Both the position numbers and the translations under genes were made by a program. From positions 124,001 through 188,000 of the forward strand of contig JAFGLF010000044.1 of assembly GCA_016928195.1 (NCBI GenBank): a stretch of 64,000 bases of DNA, written 5' to 3'. Of this stretch, positions 53,768 to 61,519 are shown piece by piece. Within the stretch, counting starts at the first letter, position 1; each line of letters begins with the position of its first letter. The notes beneath the pieces were generated by a model that searched no databases, had not been told where the DNA came from, and worked only from the letters and a program-made list of their open reading frames with translations. The DNA is from Elusimicrobiota bacterium (GTDB taxonomy: Bacteria > Elusimicrobiota > UBA8919).

Positions 53768-54051
53768 CGTAGGAAACTTTTATTATATTTAGGCCTTGCC
53801 GGCTTATTTTTATTATAATAAGAAATTATTGGGACGGTTCTAATAAAATAGAAAATGGGGACGTTTCTATTAAATCGGTTCCGATAAACCGGAATCTACA
53901 CTGGCTTCGAGACCTATGCTACGCTTCGGCTTCGCTCCGAGAATTAATCCGCCATTGAGGCATCGGCGGATTTTCGCTTCGCCCTGAACACCATGCGGTG
54001 CCCAGTACCAGATGGTACAGGGCGGTGCAGGGCTTTGCTTCAAAAAAATAC

Positions 54052-54080
54052 TTGACAAAAATCATATTATAGTTTATAAT
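54052..54080 (+). promoter_or_regulatory. Perfect sigma-70 promoter of the toxin-antitoxin locus
   Basis: TTGACA (54052-54057), 17-bp spacer, TATAAT (54075-54080): full consensus. TATAGTTTA (54068-54076) and TAAACTATA (54100-54108) form a perfect 9-bp inverted repeat that overlaps the -10 box and the start point, a probable operator for the XRE antitoxin. Confidence 0.85.
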
Positions 54081-54118
54081 CTATAGTAGATATAGGTTTT
54101 AAACTATAGGGGAACGGT

Positions 54119-54464
54119 ATGAACAACAAGGTTCATGAAATACAATTAAGGGTGTTAGAGATATTTTCAAAAACATCTAAAACCTTCGCATTGGCAGGAG
54201 GCACCGCATTAGAACTTTTTTACCTGAAGCATAGATTTTCCAGAGACCTTGATTTCTTTTCTCCAAATTATACCGTAAAAGAGATTCAAAATATAGTTTC
54301 ACAGATTAAATCAGGATTGAAACTACAAGTGAAATTTGAAAATGAGTTTTCTGCTGCCGGACATGGATCTGGATATATATCAAAAAAAATTCGATACTTC
54401 GAAAATGCTTAGTTATATTGACGGCGAGATACAAAAATTTATAGGTGGAGAAATAAAAATATGA
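54119..54464 (+). pseudogene. Truncated, frameshifted AbiEii-type nucleotidyltransferase toxin
   Basis: The first frame (54119-54412, 97 codons) holds the nucleotidyltransferase motif FALAGGTALELFYLKHRFSRD followed by LDFFS, typical of AbiEii/AbiGii toxins, which are normally 200 residues or more. It stops early. Another frame then reads LPDMDLDIYQKKFDTSKMLS and ends at 54464, overlapping the ATG of the next gene (ATGA), as expected for the original toxin end. I conclude that an internal deletion with a frame change destroyed the gene. The middle of the toxin is missing, so a simple read-through would not restore it. Confidence 0.65.
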
Positions 54465-54958
54465 ATATTAAGAAATATTTCTGGAGCCTAAATAGTAAGG
54501 CAATTAGGAAAACAAAAAAAATACTTAAAAACACGGACCATCCAGGATTTACCAAAAATATGGTTGCCATATTATCACGATGCGATAAACCCAGAGAGGT
54601 ATTTTCTTTAATTACAAAGAAAAAATTTACGGAAGTATGGCCTAAAATCAGGCGATACTGGGCAAAAACAAACCAATCGCCCGAATTCAGGGCGTGGTGG
54701 CAAACTGTTTATGAAGGGCTGTTAGGAATTCAGAAAAAAAAGATGCCGGGTGAACCGTCAGTATTTGCCTCGCAAATCGGTAAAACTATCAGGAACTACA
54801 GAATTGAAAAAGAAATAAGTCAGTCTGATCTGGCTAAAAGGAGCGGGATTAATCAACCGGATATATCAGCAATAGAGAAAGGTAAAAAAAATATTACTAT
54901 TGAAACACTTTTGCGTTTATGCAAGGTTCTGGGTATAAAAGATATACCTGTAACCTAA
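54461..54958 (+). CDS. XRE-family antitoxin-like transcriptional regulator
   Basis: A 165-residue protein whose C-terminal 60 residues are a helix-turn-helix of the XRE type (IRNYRIEKEISQSDLAKRSG; QPDISAIEKGKKNITIETLL). The first 100 residues are helical and not recognised. It overlaps the toxin remnant by four bases, and the inverted repeat over the promoter is its likely operator. It probably keeps repressing the locus even though the toxin gene is broken. GGTGGAG lies upstream at some distance. Confidence 0.8.
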   Translation: MNIKKYFWSLNSKAIRKTKKILKNTDHPGFTKNMVAILSRCDKPREVFSLITKKKFTEVWPKIRRYWAKTNQSPEFRAWWQTVYEGLLGIQKKKMPGEPSVFASQIGKTIRNYRIEKEISQSDLAKRSGINQPDISAIEKGKKNITIETLLRLCKVLGIKDIPVT

Positions 54959-55072
54959 CGGACGCGAGGTCGCCTGTTTAGGTGATTGTTCCGCCATAAA
55001 TGGGGACGTTTCTAATTTTCCACCTAATAAGAAACAATGGGGACGGTTCTGATTAATCCGCCCCGCAAAAAC

Positions 55073-55098
55073 CATAAATGGACAAATGTCCATTTATG
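55073..55098. promoter_or_regulatory. Operator palindrome 1 (TGGACAAATGTCCA core)
   Basis: Perfect 26-bp palindrome: 12-bp arms around a central AA. It ends 27 bp before the start codon of the LexA-like regulator gene, so it is probably an autoregulatory site. Confidence 0.75.
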
Positions 55099-55125
55099 AA
55101 ATATAAAAAATTAGTGTTCTGAAAT

Positions 55126-55362
55126 ATGAAGACAAAGTTGCTGGATGAAAAAACGGTTTTTAACTTCATCAGGGCCTCGCTGTCACGCAGAAAGATACCT
55201 CCGACTGTAAGGGAAACGGCATCCTACTTCAAAATTTCCAAATCAACCGCACATTTATACCTGAAAAGACTATCCGCAGGAACAAAAATCAAAACAAGAA
55301 GAATACAAAACAGTAAAAGAATGGTTGCAAGGGGAATAATCCTAAAACCGCAAAAATCATAA
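55126..55362 (+). CDS. Small LexA-like winged-helix DNA-binding protein
   Basis: A 78-residue protein that matches only the N-terminal DNA-binding domain of LexA: KTVFNFIRASLSRRKIPPTV then RETASYFKISKSTAHLYLKR, with helix-turn-helix ISKSTAHLYLKRLS. The S24 autoprotease domain of LexA is absent, so RecA-triggered self-cleavage is not expected. Two 26-bp palindromes of the LexA-box form flank the gene, and three more precede downstream genes, so it is probably a local repressor that also controls itself. No Shine-Dalgarno site is clear. The stop codon lies inside operator 2. Confidence 0.72.
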   Translation: MKTKLLDEKTVFNFIRASLSRRKIPPTVRETASYFKISKSTAHLYLKRLSAGTKIKTRRIQNSKRMVARGIILKPQKS

Positions 55363-55383
55363 ATGGACAAATGTCCATTTATG
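55358..55383. promoter_or_regulatory. Operator palindrome 2
   Basis: Identical 26-bp palindrome; its left arm contains the stop codon of the regulator gene. It lies just upstream of the -35 box of the next promoter. Confidence 0.75.
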
Positions 55384-55393
55384 ATTAGAAAGC

Positions 55394-55422
55394 TTGCATT
55401 TTTGGACGGGAAATAGTATAAT
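55394..55422 (+). promoter_or_regulatory. Promoter of the CsgG-like gene
   Basis: TTGCAT (55394-55399), 17-bp spacer, TATAAT (55417-55422). It is bracketed by operator 2 upstream and operator 3 downstream, an arrangement suited to tight repression or looping. Confidence 0.7.
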
Positions 55423-55430
55423 CCCCAAAG

Positions 55431-55444
55431 TGGACAAATGTCCA
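55431..55444. promoter_or_regulatory. Operator palindrome 3
   Basis: TGGACAAATGTCCA core with weaker outer arms, starting 8 bp after the -10 box, across the predicted transcription start. Confidence 0.75.
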
Positions 55445-55485
55445 TTTAAGTTCAGAATTAACCCCAGAAAGTATGGAATAAATAT

Positions 55486-56781
55486 ATGAAGAAATTGTTT
55501 CTGACAATTCAAGTTCTAATTTTAGTACTGATAAGTCGAGGCATTGCTAAAACAGAGATAAAAACTAACATTGCGGTGGCAGAGTTTACTGCTAGTAATG
55601 TATCACGTGTGGACGCTGTTGCAGTGAGTAATTTTTTCCGCATGGGATTAGTTACCACCAATCTATTTAATGTATTGGAACGCAACAATATGGAAATGAT
55701 ACTTGCTGAGCAAAAATTCCAGATGAGCGGTTGTACGGACCAGAAGTGTGCAATCAGAATGGGGAAATTATTAAATGTTGAAAAAATGGTTACTGGCGAT
55801 CTAAGTCACTTTGCCGGGATTTATTATATTACTTGTCATGTATTGGATGTAGAAACAGGTAGAATTACACATTCTGAAAAAATTCAATGTATATCTAAAA
55901 GTGATTTACCGGATAAAGCAGAAGAATTAGCAGAAATACTCGGCAAGCGGTTGACCGGTAAGATACCGCCAAAGGCACGTGTAGTTACATTGAAATCAAG
56001 AGGAATTATAACGGAGATTAAGGATACCGAATGTGTTATTATAAATCAGGGAAAACTTGATGGTGTTAAGGATAGAAACATATACTATATTTACGATTCG
56101 GTTAAATATGAAAAAACAGGTAAAATAAGGATAACAAAAGTAGAAACTGAATACTCCGAAGGCAGGATAGTTAAAATTTACAAAGATAAACCAGAACCAG
56201 GACAGACAATTAAATATGCCGGCCGGCACAGAATGCATAGTTTTGGTATAATGGGTAATTGGGCAATTAGTAAAGAAGGAACTGACTTAGGGGGTTCGGA
56301 AAATAGAAATTTAAGCGGATATTATGATGTTGTCTGTCTTTCTGGATGGGGATTCCAGTTTTCAGTTGGAACTGTTGAGGAAGAAAAAGAACGAAGGAAT
56401 ATTGGTGATCTAACCAATTTATCCGTTGCTATTATAAACGTGGAATATAGATCTTTTAGATATACTGCCTCGGCAATTGCAAAATACTATTATAATTATG
56501 ATTATTCAGTATCCCCATATTTCGGAGTTGGTTTATCAAAGGCTATTTACAAATATCATAGTGCGGACTATCCTTACTTTCCGCGCCCGTATCACCGGAT
56601 AATTTTAAATGATGATGAGAAAGAAACAATCACGCCGGTGTTGAATATCGGAGCAGATATCTTTAGTAATAAAAAAATACATTTTGCTATTGATGTAAAA
56701 GGATATATTGCTCTACAAAACTTCAGTGGTTTCAATCCAAGTCTACTGGTTCCATCAATTTGCTTAGGTTACAATTGGTAA
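55486..56781 (+). CDS. CsgG-like secreted protein with C-terminal barrel-like region
   Basis: A 431-residue exported protein. A signal peptide (to about residue 20) is followed by a CsgG/LpoB-like domain (25-165: NIAVAEFTASNVSRVDAVAV, FNVLERNNMEMILAEQ, CAIRMGKLLNVEKMVTGDL), an FlgT-C-like beta segment (165-250) and a 180-residue beta-rich part ending in YNW, resembling an outer-membrane barrel. It may form or regulate an outer-membrane assembly. Operators 2 and 3 of the LexA-like repressor flank its promoter. Confidence 0.75.
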   Translation: MKKLFLTIQVLILVLISRGIAKTEIKTNIAVAEFTASNVSRVDAVAVSNFFRMGLVTTNLFNVLERNNMEMILAEQKFQMSGCTDQKCAIRMGKLLNVEKMVTGDLSHFAGIYYITCHVLDVETGRITHSEKIQCISKSDLPDKAEELAEILGKRLTGKIPPKARVVTLKSRGIITEIKDTECVIINQGKLDGVKDRNIYYIYDSVKYEKTGKIRITKVETEYSEGRIVKIYKDKPEPGQTIKYAGRHRMHSFGIMGNWAISKEGTDLGGSENRNLSGYYDVVCLSGWGFQFSVGTVEEEKERRNIGDLTNLSVAIINVEYRSFRYTASAIAKYYYNYDYSVSPYFGVGLSKAIYKYHSADYPYFPRPYHRIILNDDEKETITPVLNIGADIFSNKKIHFAIDVKGYIALQNFSGFNPSLLVPSICLGYNW

Positions 56782-56869
56782 ATGCCCTTGCTGCAAAGTG
56801 CGAACAAATTCCTAAAATAAGTGTCTTAATAAGTGTAAGTAAAAACCTTTCATGGTTTTGAAGGAATTT

Positions 56870-57268
56870 ATGGGAAAAACAAAGTCAGGTATCTATATTC
56901 CGGTATTTTACTTAGTACTGGTGGTGTTGTTTACGGGTTGTGCCACGGCACCTGACCGGATTGACTCTCTTGTAACCCGCCTTTCATCTGACCATCTATG
57001 GCAGAACGGTGAATATCCGATCCTCGGCCTGCCAAAAAGCGCTTCCACAGAGCAGGTTGTTGCCAAGGTTTTCAAGATGACCGGCTTTGATAAAGGACAT
57101 GTGACGAAATATAAAATTCTGAAAGTTAGGGAAGTGCGAATTACGGGTAGTCTTCCGGATGTTTATACAGCGGTACTTGTGTCTACGGATTTCGGCAATA
57201 AGATAGTACTTATCCGATACGACGGGCCAAATCTCGGATGGTGGAGCCGGGTTTATGACACCGCATAA
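56870..57268 (+). CDS. Small lipoprotein
   Basis: A 132-residue protein with a lipobox, VVLFTGCATAP, after a hydrophobic signal segment. The mature part has mixed alpha/beta character and no recognised domain. I prefer the ATG at 56870, preceded by AAGGA, over the in-frame ATG at 56852. It lies 88 bp after the CsgG-like gene and may share its transcript. No operator palindrome precedes it. Confidence 0.68.
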   Translation: MGKTKSGIYIPVFYLVLVVLFTGCATAPDRIDSLVTRLSSDHLWQNGEYPILGLPKSASTEQVVAKVFKMTGFDKGHVTKYKILKVREVRITGSLPDVYTAVLVSTDFGNKIVLIRYDGPNLGWWSRVYDTA

Positions 57269-57342
57269 TTCATAAAATAAAGGGGACGCCCGCCTGAATG
57301 ACGAAGTCGGGCAGGGTTCTGATTAATCCGCCCCGGCAAAAT

Positions 57343-57368
57343 CATAAACGGACAAATGTCCATTTATA
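57343..57368. promoter_or_regulatory. Operator palindrome 4
   Basis: TGGACA in the left arm is changed to CGGACA; otherwise the 26-bp palindrome is kept. The 25 bp before it (GGTTCTGATTAATCCGCCCC) also match the stretch before operator 1. It ends 16 bp before the start codon at 57385, overlapping the ribosome-binding region. Confidence 0.7.
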
Positions 57369-57384
57369 AAAAGGAGGCAAGGTA

Positions 57385-57888
57385 ATGAAAAAAATTACAG
57401 CGGTTTTTACATTATTATTATTTTATATTTTGGTACATTATAAAGTTAGTTATGCACAACTTGAAGGAAGACCATTCGGGGTTTATCCTTCTAGTTCTAA
57501 ACATACAGACCTTGAAGGGTACAACATTCCTGTAGAAATATCAGTACTTGAATGGGAATTGCTAAAAATACAGGTTTTACATTTCTCTAAAATATCAAAA
57601 TGGGATGAATTTGATTTAATTACATCTGTTGAATTATCATCTACAAAAAGCAGACCAACAAAAATACTGCTTACCTTTACTGTAAATAATAATCAATATG
57701 TAAAACTAAAGAGTGATATTTCGAAAAAAGTATTTATAAATGCAATTGAGACTATGTGTAAAACCATTAAAATTTTTATCCCGGAAGTAGACTCAAAACT
57801 CAATGTTACTGCTATTTTCTCAACTGCTGCTTTTAATGGTAAAATACTCGCTAGATATGATGACGGTAAAATCTATTTAGAGAATTAA
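57385..57888 (+). CDS. Secreted protein of unknown function
   Basis: A 167-residue exported protein with a signal peptide ending near VSYAQLEG. The mature part has alternating strands (TKILLTFTVNNNQYVKLKSD) and a central helix. AAGGAGG precedes the ATG. I recognise no family. Operator 4 lies directly upstream, so the LexA-like repressor probably controls it. Confidence 0.65.
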   Translation: MKKITAVFTLLLFYILVHYKVSYAQLEGRPFGVYPSSSKHTDLEGYNIPVEISVLEWELLKIQVLHFSKISKWDEFDLITSVELSSTKSRPTKILLTFTVNNNQYVKLKSDISKKVFINAIETMCKTIKIFIPEVDSKLNVTAIFSTAAFNGKILARYDDGKIYLEN

Positions 57889-57943
57889 TGTAACAAGCTC
57901 ACTTATTTAGGTGATTGGTCCACCGCGGCGGACTCAACAAAAT

Positions 57944-57969
57944 CATAAGCGGACAAATGTCCATTTATG
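57944..57969. promoter_or_regulatory. Operator palindrome 5
   Basis: Same 26-bp palindrome with two changes in the left arm (CATAAGCGGACA). It ends 16 bp before the start codon at 57986, the same distance as operator 4 from its gene. Confidence 0.72.
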
Positions 57970-57985
57970 AAAAGGGGACAAGGTA

Positions 57986-58864
57986 ATGAAAAAGATATTT
58001 ATATGTACGGTTGCTGTTTTCTTATGCTTTAAAAGTGTTTCTGCCGATACCGGACGCCCGCAGGGAGAATCCAGTCTGCTGAGTGTAACCGGCAATATTA
58101 CAAATTACGCAAATGACGTGGTCCTTCGGGAATTAAATACTGACAAGGAAAATGACCTGCTTATGCAGTTTTTGCAGATTGTAAATGTATTGTTAGACCC
58201 GGACAAAGGCATTTCGAGTAATAACATAAAACCAAATGATTTTATGAGCTGGATGCCTTTATTCCTGTCTACAATGCCCAAGGAAAAAAAGAAGATTATA
58301 AAATTGTTGAAAAAGAAATATATGGGAGACCATCCGAGCGGAATATTCTTCGGGCCCTCCGCAGATGATTTAGTCCGGTACAGGTTCGCCTTCGGATGTT
58401 CGCACTATGCAAGGGTATTCATCGCTGTTGTTAAAGCATTAAAGCTTGTCGATAATCCGGAAAATATGCGTTATGCAGTATCCTGTTTAGCCGAAGATTA
58501 TAATAAAGTCCTGCTGAATCCAAAGAAAAAGAAAACAATAAACGGCCATCAGTTCGTATTTGTTAAGATTAAAAACAAATGGTATGCAATAAGTGCCAAC
58601 TATCCGAATGATTATATAGAATTCCCCAAAAGTTTTAATTTGGACAAAATAGATATAAAGCAGAAAAATATCCGGATAGTTTTTAAATCTCATCCGGATA
58701 AAATACTGTTATTAAGAAAAATCGGCAGGGATTATAATGACGACTGCAATGATAATACACTGAAAAATCTGATGAATATATACCGTTCTGGCGAACCGGA
58801 TTCATCAGAATTAAAATGGGAATTAAGCGTTAATCCCGGTGGAGCGGGATCTTCGCCCCGATGA
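57986..58864 (+). CDS. Secreted protein, possibly transglutaminase/papain-like fold
   Basis: A 292-residue exported protein with a signal peptide ending near SVSADTG. The central part FGCSHYARVFIAVVKALKL and INGHQFVFVKIKNKWYAISA resembles the Cys and His blocks of transglutaminase-like cysteine peptidases, with NYPND as possible third residue. The assignment is weak. The last codons (PGGAGSSPR) come from a GC-rich palindromic element that also contains the stop codon (GCCCCGATGAATCGGGGC, 58853-58870). AGGGGA-type site upstream, and operator 5 just before it. Confidence 0.55.
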   Translation: MKKIFICTVAVFLCFKSVSADTGRPQGESSLLSVTGNITNYANDVVLRELNTDKENDLLMQFLQIVNVLLDPDKGISSNNIKPNDFMSWMPLFLSTMPKEKKKIIKLLKKKYMGDHPSGIFFGPSADDLVRYRFAFGCSHYARVFIAVVKALKLVDNPENMRYAVSCLAEDYNKVLLNPKKKKTINGHQFVFVKIKNKWYAISANYPNDYIEFPKSFNLDKIDIKQKNIRIVFKSHPDKILLLRKIGRDYNDDCNDNTLKNLMNIYRSGEPDSSELKWELSVNPGGAGSSPR

Positions 58865-58890
58865 ATCGGGGCTTCGAAAAAGGGGATAAT

Positions 58891-59046
58891 ATGAATAAAG
58901 CTGCAAAAATAGTTTTAGTGATAATAGGAGTAATATTATTTCTTCTCGGTTTTGGTAATATTTGGGATGATTCACAAGTGTTAGTTTACGACCTTACAGC
59001 GATATTTGCGGGAATAGGGTTTATTATAATAGGCAGGGCAAAATGA
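58891..59046 (+). CDS. Small two-helix membrane protein
   Basis: A 51-residue protein with two hydrophobic segments (KIVLVIIGVILFLLGFG; LTAIFAGIGFIIIG). The ATG at 58891 has AGGGGAT upstream; the longer frame from 58861 translates the palindromic element. It overlaps the tspO gene by four bases (ATGA), so the two are translationally coupled. Function unknown. Confidence 0.65.
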   Translation: MNKAAKIVLVIIGVILFLLGFGNIWDDSQVLVYDLTAIFAGIGFIIIGRAK

Positions 59047-59531
59047 TAAATATCAAACCTATTGAGATTGTTAAATTGTCGGCGTGCATAGGTGCCTGCC
59101 TTTTGGCAGGGGTTATCGGCTCTATTTTTACCTCGTCTTCGGTTCAGACATGGTACCCGACGCTTATAAAACCGTCTTTCAACCCTCCGGACTGGGTGTT
59201 TGCACCTGTATGGACTGCACTTTATATCCTTATGGGTATATCCGCTTATCTTATACTGAATAAGGGTTTTGAGAATAAAAGTGTACGGATATCCTTGTTG
59301 TTATTTGACACGCAATTGATGCTGAATATATTATGGTCTTTTTTATTCTTTTATCTGCATTCTCCGTTTCTTGCCTTTGTGGAAATAATTATCCTGTGGT
59401 TTATGATTCTGGTTATAATGTTAAGATTTTTTAAACTTTCCAAAACAGCGGGTTTACTTCTTGTTCCGTATATACTCTGGGTAACATTTGCAGCGGTTCT
59501 CAATTTTTATATATTCAAATTAAACCCATAA
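59043..59531 (+). CDS. tspO: TspO/MBR family membrane protein
   Basis: A 162-residue, five-helix membrane protein of the tryptophan-rich sensory / peripheral benzodiazepine receptor family. Family hallmarks: GSIFTSSSVQTWYPTLIKPS followed by FNPPDWVFAPVWTALYILMG, LLFDTQLMLNILWSFLFF, and a C-terminal YILWVTFAAVLNF. TspO proteins bind porphyrins and respond to stress or light. The start overlaps the preceding small gene. It is probably transcribed with the operator-5 genes. Confidence 0.93.
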   Translation: MINIKPIEIVKLSACIGACLLAGVIGSIFTSSSVQTWYPTLIKPSFNPPDWVFAPVWTALYILMGISAYLILNKGFENKSVRISLLLFDTQLMLNILWSFLFFYLHSPFLAFVEIIILWFMILVIMLRFFKLSKTAGLLLVPYILWVTFAAVLNFYIFKLNP

Positions 59532-59559
59532 AGAGCTACAAATTACAAGTTAAAAGTTA

Positions 59560-59640
59560 TCCGCCGCCGGGGCGTCAGCGGATCTTTCCTCCACGGAGGA
59601 TTTCGTTCCGATAGAAACCGGAACTCAACGCTACAAAAAT
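59560..59640. repeat. Composite spacer repeat, inverted orientation
   Basis: Read on the minus strand it gives GTTGAGTTCCGGTTTCTATC, GGAACGAAATCCTCCGTGGAG and a TCCGCTGACGCCCCGGCGGA palindrome: the order seen at 34567 and 43381. So the element occurs in both orientations. Confidence 0.65.
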
Positions 59641-59670
59641 TTCAAAATAACTTTCCTATAAACCTCTTGT

Positions 59671-59695
59671 ATAATATAATATAATATAATATAAT
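59671..59695 (+). repeat. Pentanucleotide tract (ATAAT)5 acting as overlapping -10 boxes
   Basis: Five perfect ATAAT units; with the preceding T each junction reads TATAAT. TTGTAT (59667-59672) lies 17 bp before the last TATAAT (59690-59695). The tract is about 47 bp before the barrel gene start codon. Confidence 0.75.
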
Positions 59696-59741
59696 AAACG
59701 AAAACATTGTAGAAATACAGTGGAAATACAATAGAAACAAA

Positions 59742-60995
59742 ATGAGCATATCGAGAATCATGATTGCCGGCTGGCTGGTTATGCTTACGGCCGTATGTGT
59801 CTTTGCCAAGGACTACGAGTTCAGCGGATATACCGAAACAGGTAAACGCTCTTCTGCAGAGGACTTCGAAGAAGAGGATGCGGACGACGATTACACGTAT
59901 CATAACTATCATCTGAAGTTCAAACATGATATATCCGAACTTCTGAGTTATAACATCGGTTCGTTCATATACGACAAGGACTATAAATACAGTGATTCTC
60001 TGGATAATACATCAAAAATCTTTAAGACGGTATGGATATATTACATGGAACAGAAAAACGGCGACCCTGTAAGGTTAAATATCGGGTTTAACTATAAAAC
60101 CAAACGTTATACCAATGCCCCGAACCTGGAATTTGACCAGATTACCGCAGCGCCGTCATTTACCTTCATGAAGAAGGATAAATACACCGTTGATTTTAAG
60201 TTTGGGTTCAGCCAGTTCGACTACCCAGAAGCAACAAATAAGGACTTATATAAATCTTTTGCCGGGCTGGACGGCAAAAGATATTTCTTCAACAAAAAAC
60301 TTCTGGCTGTCTCATCCGCAAGGTTCGAACAGGCAGACCAGTCCGAAGCAGGACGTAAAAAGAACAAACTGGAATTTACGGAAGGGTTTGACTGTAAATT
60401 TGCACTGCCGTGGCTCTATAAGATTAAAACCAGGTTCAAATGGGGCGACAGGGATACTAAAGACGACATCGAGCGTTCCGTTGATTATGACTACGGGTAT
60501 TTCCGCTATAATATCAGGACCGACCATAAAATCGGCTCAAAAGTAAAGGCAAATTTAAAGTTCCAGTTCTTTAAAAAGGACTATATAACCGCTGCTTATG
60601 ACCATAAGGGTTATTACGTTTCAAACGGATGGGATTACGATTTTTTTAATGACAAAGAGAAACGAATCTGGTTTAATATGGATGCAGAACACAAGGATGT
60701 GCGGTATGAAGACCGGATTGTCAGTGATTATAAAAAGGAAAGCGCGGGGTTAACGGCATCGTACCAGAAAAAGAAAAACTGGAAAGTTTCAGCCGGCACC
60801 AAAGGAATCATTTATGACTACAGGACACCGGACAATGACAAAAAAAGATATTATGCTGCCCTTGCCGGCGAAAAAATGTTTATGCAAGGCAGGTTGACCA
60901 CCACGCTGGATTTAAAATACCGCCACACAAACAGTGAATTACGAAATGATACGGATTATGAAACGGTAAGGGTTGCGTTCAGGTATAGGTTCTGA
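59742..60995 (+). CDS. Outer-membrane beta-barrel protein
   Basis: A 417-residue exported protein with a signal peptide (AVCVFAKDYEF) and a continuous pattern of about 16-18 amphipathic strands (YKIKTRFKWGDRDTKDD; LKFQFFKKDYITAAY) ending in VRVAFRYRF with the terminal phenylalanine. Rich in Lys, Asp and Tyr. Probably a porin-like or TIGR03016-like barrel; substrate unknown. No strong ribosome-binding site is seen. The promoter region is a pentanucleotide repeat that could make expression variable. Confidence 0.8.
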   Translation: MSISRIMIAGWLVMLTAVCVFAKDYEFSGYTETGKRSSAEDFEEEDADDDYTYHNYHLKFKHDISELLSYNIGSFIYDKDYKYSDSLDNTSKIFKTVWIYYMEQKNGDPVRLNIGFNYKTKRYTNAPNLEFDQITAAPSFTFMKKDKYTVDFKFGFSQFDYPEATNKDLYKSFAGLDGKRYFFNKKLLAVSSARFEQADQSEAGRKKNKLEFTEGFDCKFALPWLYKIKTRFKWGDRDTKDDIERSVDYDYGYFRYNIRTDHKIGSKVKANLKFQFFKKDYITAAYDHKGYYVSNGWDYDFFNDKEKRIWFNMDAEHKDVRYEDRIVSDYKKESAGLTASYQKKKNWKVSAGTKGIIYDYRTPDNDKKRYYAALAGEKMFMQGRLTTTLDLKYRHTNSELRNDTDYETVRVAFRYRF

Positions 60996-61009
60996 CAGTA
61001 GGGTGATAT

Positions 61010-61069
61010 GGAAATATGGTGATACGAAATACGGTGATACGGATTTAGGTTTTACATATCAACGTATCA
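61010..61069 (-). repeat. Inverted copy of the ribE-ribBA spacer element
   Basis: Reverse complement of 38171-38230, 60 of 60 bases identical by eye. It lies just after the barrel gene and before the small gene at 61108, with further GTATCAGCATATCAG words. Confidence 0.88.
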
Positions 61070-61107
61070 GCATATCAGCGTATCAACATATAAATGGGGG
61101 TACTACT

Positions 61108-61389
61108 ATGGAAAAGGAAAAGAGGGATGCTATCAGGTTTGGTGTAGATGAAATCGCGATAGAAATCGTGAGTGAGCCGTATGTAGTAAATACCTATCAC
61201 GGCTTTGCGCCTGTGGTGGATGCGAAATTAGAGGACAAGCAGGAAGTAAAAATTATGTACATAGGTGCAAAATCACTTGCAGACCCTCTATCACAGATGC
61301 TAAAACAGAACAAGGGTAAATTTACAGGGCTTAAGCTAAAGATAAAAAAAGAATCCAACGACAACAGGGCTCCTTATATTGTAAAATAA
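61108..61389 (+). CDS. Small conserved-type protein of unknown function
   Basis: A 93-residue soluble protein (MEKEKRDAIRFGVDEIAIEI; SLADPLSQMLKQNKGKFTGL). GGGGG lies seven bases before the ATG at 61108; the longer frame from 60973 only translates the word repeat. It has no membrane segment or cysteine. No family recognised. Its neighbours are a barrel protein and a histidine kinase. Confidence 0.68.
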   Translation: MEKEKRDAIRFGVDEIAIEIVSEPYVVNTYHGFAPVVDAKLEDKQEVKIMYIGAKSLADPLSQMLKQNKGKFTGLKLKIKKESNDNRAPYIVK

Positions 61390-61484
61390 AAAACATGTTC
61401 TTGTGTTCTTAAGTTTCCGCCACGGCGGACCTTCGGCTTGAGTTTTTGTGTTAAAAAGATTAGATAAATAAATTTTGAATTTCG

Positions 61485-61502
61485 GTCCCGATAAATCGGG
61501 AC
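61485..61502. repeat. Palindrome GTCCCGAT-AA-ATCGGGAC
   Basis: Perfect 8-bp stem ahead of the histidine kinase gene. It is the same palindrome type as 35045-35063 (GTCCCGAT-AAA-ATCGGGAC) and resembles the GTCCGAT...ATCGGAC half of the composite spacer repeats. Confidence 0.7.
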
Positions 61503-61519
61503 CTTCGAAGGGGTGATTT

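Larger units (their letters stand above)
53628..54118. other. 491-bp spacer with direct repeat, palindromes and toxin promoter
   Basis: No gene is supported. It holds copy 2 of the 77-bp repeat, a partial copy of its first 16 bases (53669-53685), GGGACGTTTCT words, a GGTTCCGATAAACCGGAATC palindrome (53876-53896), GC-rich TCGGCTTCGCTCCGAG and TCCGCC...GGCGGA segments, and the promoter of the toxin-antitoxin locus. Confidence 0.7.

Noticed and set aside
53870-54058. 62-codon minus-strand ORF
   Set aside because: It lies fully in palindromic repeat sequence, has no ribosome-binding site and no protein-like pattern.
60973-61107. N-terminal extension of the small gene at 61108
   Set aside because: It translates the inverted word repeat; the ATG at 61108 has a good ribosome-binding site.
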